DNA of 64,000 nucleotides from Dinoroseobacter sp039192165 (GTDB lineage Bacteria; Pseudomonadota; Alphaproteobacteria; Rhodobacterales; Rhodobacteraceae), in contig JBCCXD010000006.1 of assembly GCA_039192165.1 (NCBI GenBank), forward strand, positions 253,810 through 317,809. The letters run 5' to 3'. The position numbers were made by a program, and so were the translations under genes. This document shows, piece after piece, positions 59,932 through 64,000 of the stretch (position 1 is its first letter; every line of letters begins with the position of its first letter). Below the pieces are notes generated by a model. The model was not told where the DNA came from. It worked only from the letters and a program-made list of their open reading frames with translations, and ran no database searches.

Positions 59932-60379
59932 GGCGCGACACCTCTGTGTCCTCTGCCCGGGCCGACGGAATATCGTCTTCGCTCTCGGCGTCCGACGCCT
60001 CCACGTCTGCGATCTTACCCCGGCTGCGCGCAGCGCCCCCACCGGCCATGCGCTGCAGCGAGCGTGCGATCGATTGCAGTGGCGTGACAAAATCGGGCGG
60101 GTTCAGTGCGGCGATGATAATCGCCGCTATCCAGAAAATATTGTTATGCGTGAGCAGAGCAATCAGGGTCAGGATGCCTATCAACTGAAGCTGCGTATGG
60201 TTCGCTTGGTGCGCCATCCGGTCTGGCACGGAATGAAGATGAAGGTAGAAAACACCTCCGAGGAGTAGAAAGGCCCCAACCATAACGACCATAGCGATCA
60301 TCAATGTGTCGGTCTGACCGATGGGTGTCATGTAAAAAGGAAGACCTGCGGCGGGGTCAGCGGTGGCTCCGTCGGACAT
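59924..60379 (-). CDS. DUF3302-like small inner-membrane protein
   Basis: This 151-residue protein has two to three membrane helices (about 24-48, 66-98). 'LHLHSVPDRMAHQANHTQ' (about 45-62) resembles the conserved cytoplasmic loop of DUF3302 (YiaW/YibI), proteins that pair with HlyD-like YiaV/YibH. A charged C-terminal tail follows, rich in Glu/Asp. The ATG at 60379 was chosen; an in-frame start 15 bases earlier is less likely. It overlaps the HlyD start and probably forms a complex with it. Confidence 0.65.
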   Translation of the reverse strand: MSDGATADPAAGLPFYMTPIGQTDTLMIAMVVMVGAFLLLGGVFYLHLHSVPDRMAHQANHTQLQLIGILTLIALLTHNNIFWIAAIIIAALNPPDFVTPLQSIARSLQRMAGGGAARSRGKIADVEASDAESEDDIPSARAEDTEVSRLA

Positions 60380-60456
60380 TGGAGGCCCTCTCAATAGTCT
60401 GGTCGCATCAACTCAGTGTCATGCCTACAACGCCCCGCGCAAAGGTCAACGTTGTC

Positions 60457-61119
60457 TCAGCGCAATTTGCAGCGCTGCTGCCCTGTGTCATCAAAATTCT
60501 CCGGAGACAGCCATAGCTCAAACCGGTGTTTTATGGCTGGCCAATCATCGTCGGTCATAGCGTACCAGGACGTATCGCGGTTGGCCCCCTTGACGACCAG
60601 ATCGTGTCGGAAAGTGCCCTCATAGACAAACCCGAACCGCTCAGCAGCTCTGCGCGAAGCAGCGTTCCGTGCGTTGCACTTCCATTCAAACCGCCGGTAG
60701 CCCAGATCATCAAAAAGATGTCGCGCAAGAAGGAAAACAGCCTCGGTCGCTGCCCGTGTCCGCGCAAGTGCAGACCCGTAGATGACACAACCGACCTCGA
60801 CGCTGCCGTGGGCGGGGCGCTGGCGCATAAACGATAGGATGCCATCCGCCGCGCCGCTCTCTGACCGCACAACAAAGGTCAACCATGGGTCTTCCAGAGT
60901 TGTACGGGCACTTTCAAGCCAATTCTGAAAGTCTTGTGGCTCTGAAAAAGGACCAGAGGGGAGATACGTCCAAAGCTCCTCTCGCCCTTTACCGATCAGA
61001 GCCGCAGAAAGCCCGGTCAAATGCGCGTTCCAATCAAGCGGTTCTAGCCGGGCATATTGGCCTTGATGAACGATAGGTGCCGGCGCTGCGCAGCCTTGCC
61101 AGTCCGCCAGATCTGTCAT
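60457..61119 (-). CDS. GNAT-family N-acetyltransferase (RimJ/RimL-like)
   Basis: This 220-residue protein of the RimL type has 'HGSVEVGCVIYGSALARTRAATEAVFLLARHLFDDLGYRRFEWKCNARNAASRRAAERFGFVYEGTFR' (about 104-170), which includes the pyrophosphate loop region and the typical 'N-x-x-S-x-x-x-A-E-R-x-G-F'. It transfers acetyl from acetyl-CoA to an amine or protein N-terminus. Its ATG overlaps the stop of ychF by four bases, so it is co-expressed with it. Confidence 0.9.
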   Translation of the reverse strand: MTDLADWQGCAAPAPIVHQGQYARLEPLDWNAHLTGLSAALIGKGREELWTYLPSGPFSEPQDFQNWLESARTTLEDPWLTFVVRSESGAADGILSFMRQRPAHGSVEVGCVIYGSALARTRAATEAVFLLARHLFDDLGYRRFEWKCNARNAASRRAAERFGFVYEGTFRHDLVVKGANRDTSWYAMTDDDWPAIKHRFELWLSPENFDDTGQQRCKLR

Positions 61120-62213
61120 GCGTTGAAAAGGAAATGCAGAACGTCGCCATCCTGAACAGTGTAGGCCTTGCCTTCAACACGCATTTTGCCCGCTTCTTTC
61201 GCCGCGCTTTCGCCGCCAAGCGAAATGTAGTCAGAGTAGGAGATTGTCTCGGCGCGAATAAATCCTCGCTCGAAATCCCCGTGGATTACACCTGCCGCCT
61301 GCGGAGCCAAGGTGCCCTTTCGAACGGTCCAGGCACGCGCTTCCTTGGGGCCGGCCGTGAAATACGTCTCGAGCGACAACAGCGCATATCCTGCACGGAT
61401 CAACCGGTCGAGCCCTGCTTCTTCAAGCCCCATCTCCGACAGAAACATCTCGGCTTCTTCTGCATCAAGCTGGGCGATCTCTTCTTCGATCTGAGCGGAA
61501 ATCACCACCACAGCGGCCCCCTGCTCGGTTGCCATTTTCTCCACCGCCTGCGAGTGCGCGTTTCCGGTTCCAGCAGAACCTTCATCAACATTGCAGACGT
61601 AAAGGATTGGTTTCGTCGTCAGAAGTTGAAGATTTTTCCAGGCGCGCGCATCGTCCGCGTCCACGTCGACGGTTCGTGCGGGCCTGCCGTCTTCAAGAGC
61701 GTCCTGCGCTGCCCTGAGCAGGCGTTCCTGCTGAACCGCTTCTTTGTCGCCACCGCGCACCTTGCGTACAATCGTCTGCAAGCGCTTTTCGATGCTCTCC
61801 AGGTCGGCCAGCATCAGTTCGGTTTCGATTGTCTCGGCATCCGCAATCGGGTCGACGCGTCCATCCACATGGGTGACGTCACCATCCTCAAAACACCGGA
61901 CAACCTGTGCAATCGCATCCGTTTCGCGAATATTAGCGAGAAACTGGTTTCCCAGGCCCTCTCCCTTCGAAGCACCTTTCACAAGCCCGGCGATATCAAC
62001 GAAGGTCATACGGGCCGGAATGATCTCCTTGGATTGGGCAAGTCTGGCGAGTTTGTCCAGGCGCTCATCCGGAACGGCGACTTCGCCCACATTCGGTTCA
62101 ATCGTGCAGAATGGAAAGTTGGCGGCCTGCGCCGCAGCCGTCTTTGTCAGCGCGTTGAACAGGGTCGATTTACCCACATTCGGCAGACCCACAATCCCCA
62201 TTTTGAAGCCCAT
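61116..62213 (-). CDS. ychF: Redox-regulated ATPase YchF
   Basis: This 365-residue Obg-family P-loop ATPase has G1 'GLPNVGKSTLFNALT' (about 8-22), switch 'FPFCTIEPNVGEV', G3 'DIAGLVKGASKGEGLGNQFL', 'YVCNVDEG' and a C-terminal TGS domain ('RAWTVRKGTLAPQAAGVIHGDFERGFIRAE'). It binds ribosomes and ATP and takes part in stress responses. Length and start match the family exactly. The upstream in-frame extension runs into intergenic DNA and was dropped. Confidence 0.96.
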   Translation of the reverse strand: MGFKMGIVGLPNVGKSTLFNALTKTAAAQAANFPFCTIEPNVGEVAVPDERLDKLARLAQSKEIIPARMTFVDIAGLVKGASKGEGLGNQFLANIRETDAIAQVVRCFEDGDVTHVDGRVDPIADAETIETELMLADLESIEKRLQTIVRKVRGGDKEAVQQERLLRAAQDALEDGRPARTVDVDADDARAWKNLQLLTTKPILYVCNVDEGSAGTGNAHSQAVEKMATEQGAAVVVISAQIEEEIAQLDAEEAEMFLSEMGLEEAGLDRLIRAGYALLSLETYFTAGPKEARAWTVRKGTLAPQAAGVIHGDFERGFIRAETISYSDYISLGGESAAKEAGKMRVEGKAYTVQDGDVLHFLFNA

Positions 62214-62409
62214 GATGCTTTCCCTTACTGGTCCGCCGCTTCTATCAGCCACGGCTGCAGGCGCAAGCTGCCTGCCAAGCTGCGGCTGCATTAGCGCCAA
62301 GAATCCCACAGGTTGAGTTTCTTCGGACAAAACCTCTTGACCAGGATCAAGGGAGGTTGAATGTATGATGCAAAACAGCAGCTTAGAATAGAAACAGGCA
62401 CCCTCCTCC

Positions 62410-62898
62410 ATGAAGATGACCCTTTGCGCTGCCTCGCTATGCCTCGTCACCGTCTCTGTTGCCGAGGCTCAAAGCTTGATTGCCAGTGCGGGCTTTATCG
62501 ATTTCTCTCTCGAGAAAGCAGAGGATGCCGCAGTCTTCGAACTGGAATATGTCGCCGCACCGAGCTGGTCGCTGTTCGATTTCGAAACCGGCTGGAATGT
62601 TCTTGGACGGTTCGATTCAGAAGATGGCGCCTATATTGGGGCGGGCCTGCTTGGCAAACGCGATTTCGCAGAAGACTGGTTTGTCGAACTCAGTCTGATG
62701 CCGGGATACTACGACGAGGGCCGGCCGGAAAACGATCTTGGACATGAAATTGAGTTTCGCTCAATGGCAGGCATAGGCCGCACGATTGGCGAAGGGCGTG
62801 CTGTGTCGCTGGCCGTCTCCCATATTTCGAACGCCCGCCTCAGCTCGGTAAATCCGGGGGCAAATGCGGTTCACTTGCGGTTTCATTTCGATTTTTGA
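62410..62898 (+). CDS. Acyloxyacyl hydrolase / lipid A deacylase PagL-like
   Basis: This 162-residue outer-membrane barrel has a Sec signal peptide ending near 'AEA-QSL' (about 20). The late motif 'SHISNARLSSVNPGANAVHLRFHFDF' includes the HxSNA His-Ser dyad region of PagL. PagL removes the 3-O-linked acyl chain of lipid A. It is alone on the plus strand, divergent from ychF across 196 bases, and followed 110 bases on by trpA. Confidence 0.85.
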   Translation: MKMTLCAASLCLVTVSVAEAQSLIASAGFIDFSLEKAEDAAVFELEYVAAPSWSLFDFETGWNVLGRFDSEDGAYIGAGLLGKRDFAEDWFVELSLMPGYYDEGRPENDLGHEIEFRSMAGIGRTIGEGRAVSLAVSHISNARLSSVNPGANAVHLRFHFDF

Positions 62899-63008
62899 GG
62901 GCACCGAGATAGTGTGCATGTCGGCGTTCCGCATAACCAGACCGAACGGGCATTGATTTTCCTCTTGCTTTCCAGCAAACCCCCGACGAGCTGAATGTGA
63001 GGACAATG

Positions 63009-63800
63009 ATGACACGGATCGACGACACGTTTGCGCGCCTTCGGGCAGACGGGAAAAAGGCTTTCGTGGCCTATGTCATGGGCGGAGATCCGGATTTTGC
63101 AACCTCGTTGGAAATCGTGAAAGGTCTGCCGGCCGCAGGGGTGGATATTATCGAGCTTGGGATGCCGTTCACCGACCCGATGGCAGATGGCCCCACGATC
63201 CAGCTCGCAGGCCAACGTGCACTTGAAGCCGGTCAGACCCTGGACAAGACGCTCGATATTGCCCGGGCCTTACGGGCCGAAAACGATACAACACCGATTG
63301 TTATGATGGGCTACTACAATCCTATCTACGCGCGTGGAGTGGACACGTTTCTTACCCAGGCTAAGGACGCAGGCATAGACGGGCTGATCATTGTGGATCT
63401 GCCTCCGGAAGAAGACAACGAGCTTTGTATTCCAGCGCAAAACGCCGGTTTGAACTTTATACGCTTGGCAACGCCGACTACGGACGACGCGCGCCTGCCC
63501 GCAGTGCTCCAGAACACATCGGGGTTCGTATACTATGTCTCCATCACGGGGATCACGGGAGCGGCTGAGGCGCAGGCGACCGATGTCGGCCCGGAAGTTG
63601 CCCGTATAAAGTCTGCGACTGAGTTGCCCGTCATCGTAGGCTTCGGGATCAAGACCCCTGATGCCGCGGAGGCGATTGCAGGGGTTGCGGACGGCACTGT
63701 GGTGGGGTCTGCGATCGTAAAGCTGATCGAAGAGGGGCGACCGGTACCCGAAATTCATGCCTACGTCGCGGACCTGGCAGCGGGAGCACATCGCGCCTGA
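63009..63800 (+). CDS. trpA: Tryptophan synthase alpha chain
   Basis: This 263-residue TIM barrel cleaves indole-3-glycerol phosphate to indole and glyceraldehyde 3-phosphate in complex with TrpB. Landmarks are 'FVAYVMGGDPDFATSLEIVKGL', catalytic Glu in 'IIELGMPFTDPMADGPTIQ', Asp in 'GLIIVDLPPEED', 'YYVSITGITGA' and 'VIVGFGIKTPDAAEAI'. The start at 63009 has GAGGA six bases upstream; ATG 63006 and GTG 62997 are alternatives. trpB is not in the window, as is usual where trpA is separated. Confidence 0.95.
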   Translation: MTRIDDTFARLRADGKKAFVAYVMGGDPDFATSLEIVKGLPAAGVDIIELGMPFTDPMADGPTIQLAGQRALEAGQTLDKTLDIARALRAENDTTPIVMMGYYNPIYARGVDTFLTQAKDAGIDGLIIVDLPPEEDNELCIPAQNAGLNFIRLATPTTDDARLPAVLQNTSGFVYYVSITGITGAAEAQATDVGPEVARIKSATELPVIVGFGIKTPDAAEAIAGVADGTVVGSAIVKLIEEGRPVPEIHAYVADLAAGAHRA

Positions 63801-64000
63801 AGAAGCGCTCGGCGTTTGGCTACTCTTGGGACTCTGGCGCGTTCCACTCTCTCTGGCCTCCGCCTTTTCCTGCCCCTTTTTTTCCTGTTTTGGATTATTT
63901 TTTGTTTTTTTCGGGCTCACGAAAGATGTGAAGGGCGCGAGGTTTGTATGCGTATGTATGCAGGCTCCCGTAACGTCACGCCCGCGTGAAAAGCGTGACA
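63801..64000. other. Window-edge region after trpA
   Basis: Long T-runs (63885-63920) follow trpA and may contribute to termination, although no good hairpin was seen. At the very end, GTCACGC (63975-63981) and GCGTGAC (63993-63999) form an inverted repeat. It probably belongs to the control region of a gene beyond the window. Confidence 0.35.

Noticed and set aside
61077..62294. 405-residue plus-strand frame opposite ychF
   Set aside because: It is antisense to the highly conserved YchF gene and shows no recognisable domain.
1..64000. CRISPR arrays, insertion sequences, integrase or prophage genes
   Set aside because: No regularly spaced repeats, transposase motifs or phage genes were seen anywhere in the window.

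Overview
The window looks like a chromosomal segment of a Rhodobacterales (Roseobacter-group) alphaproteobacterium. The signs are moderately high GC, TRAP and ABC uptake operons, NAD-linked formate dehydrogenase with a fused GB subunit, KefB/PqiABC/YchF/TrpA-type housekeeping genes and many translationally coupled (ATGA) gene pairs. No rRNA, CRISPR array, insertion sequence or prophage was seen. Two tRNAs are present: Cys-GCA and Ser-GCU.

Layout. 1-5.3 kb: an SLC13-type permease, then a small regulon of DUF1772, NAD(P)-binding (NmrA-like) and DUF1330 genes under an AraC-type regulator. A duplicated 38-bp promoter motif is visible in front of both target transcripts, and a related site lies next to the regulator. 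5.5-12.6 kb: a LysR regulator in tandem with an eight-gene catabolic operon: DUF1445 hydro-lyase/D-glutamate-cyclase family, TRAP transporter DctPQM, DUF2848, PxpB and PxpC. It resembles the 5-oxoproline (ycsF-kip type) gene set but has no PxpA. 12.6-14 kb: an AT-richer stretch with two small hypothetical genes. 14-17.2 kb: a LysR gene divergent from DUF1330, a luciferase-like monooxygenase and an SDR.

17.2-30.4 kb: a large minus-strand sugar/polyol operon. It runs from a substrate-binding protein through two permeases, a 62-residue membrane protein, two ATPases, a DhaKL-type kinase, a LacI regulator, an IolE-like isomerase, a Gfo/Idh/MocA oxidoreductase and a possible xylB remnant to xylose isomerase. 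Two perfect 16-bp palindromes, exactly 30 bp apart, sit at its promoter. 30.7-35.2 kb: formate dehydrogenase (FdsA and fused FdsGB). 35.4-44.9 kb: an exported-looking agmatine deiminase, an MscS channel coupled to a DUF900 lipoprotein, a DoxX-like protein, a candidate small RNA and a Cache/PAS histidine kinase with a FixJ-like response regulator, then an SDR. 45-52 kb: tRNA-Cys, KefB-type antiporter and pqiAABC.

52.5-58.3 kb: an envelope module that I find the least familiar part of the window. Three exported proteins are encoded on the minus strand: a SnoaL-like protein, a double AhpD/CMD-like protein carrying thrombospondin type 3 calcium-binding repeats, and a beta-barrel. They are divergent from a porin-like protein and followed by a LysR regulator. 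58.5-64 kb: tRNA-Ser, a HlyD/DUF3302 pair, a GNAT acetyltransferase coupled to YchF, a PagL-like lipid A deacylase and TrpA.

All functions are read from sequence motifs and gene order; nothing was searched or computed against a database.
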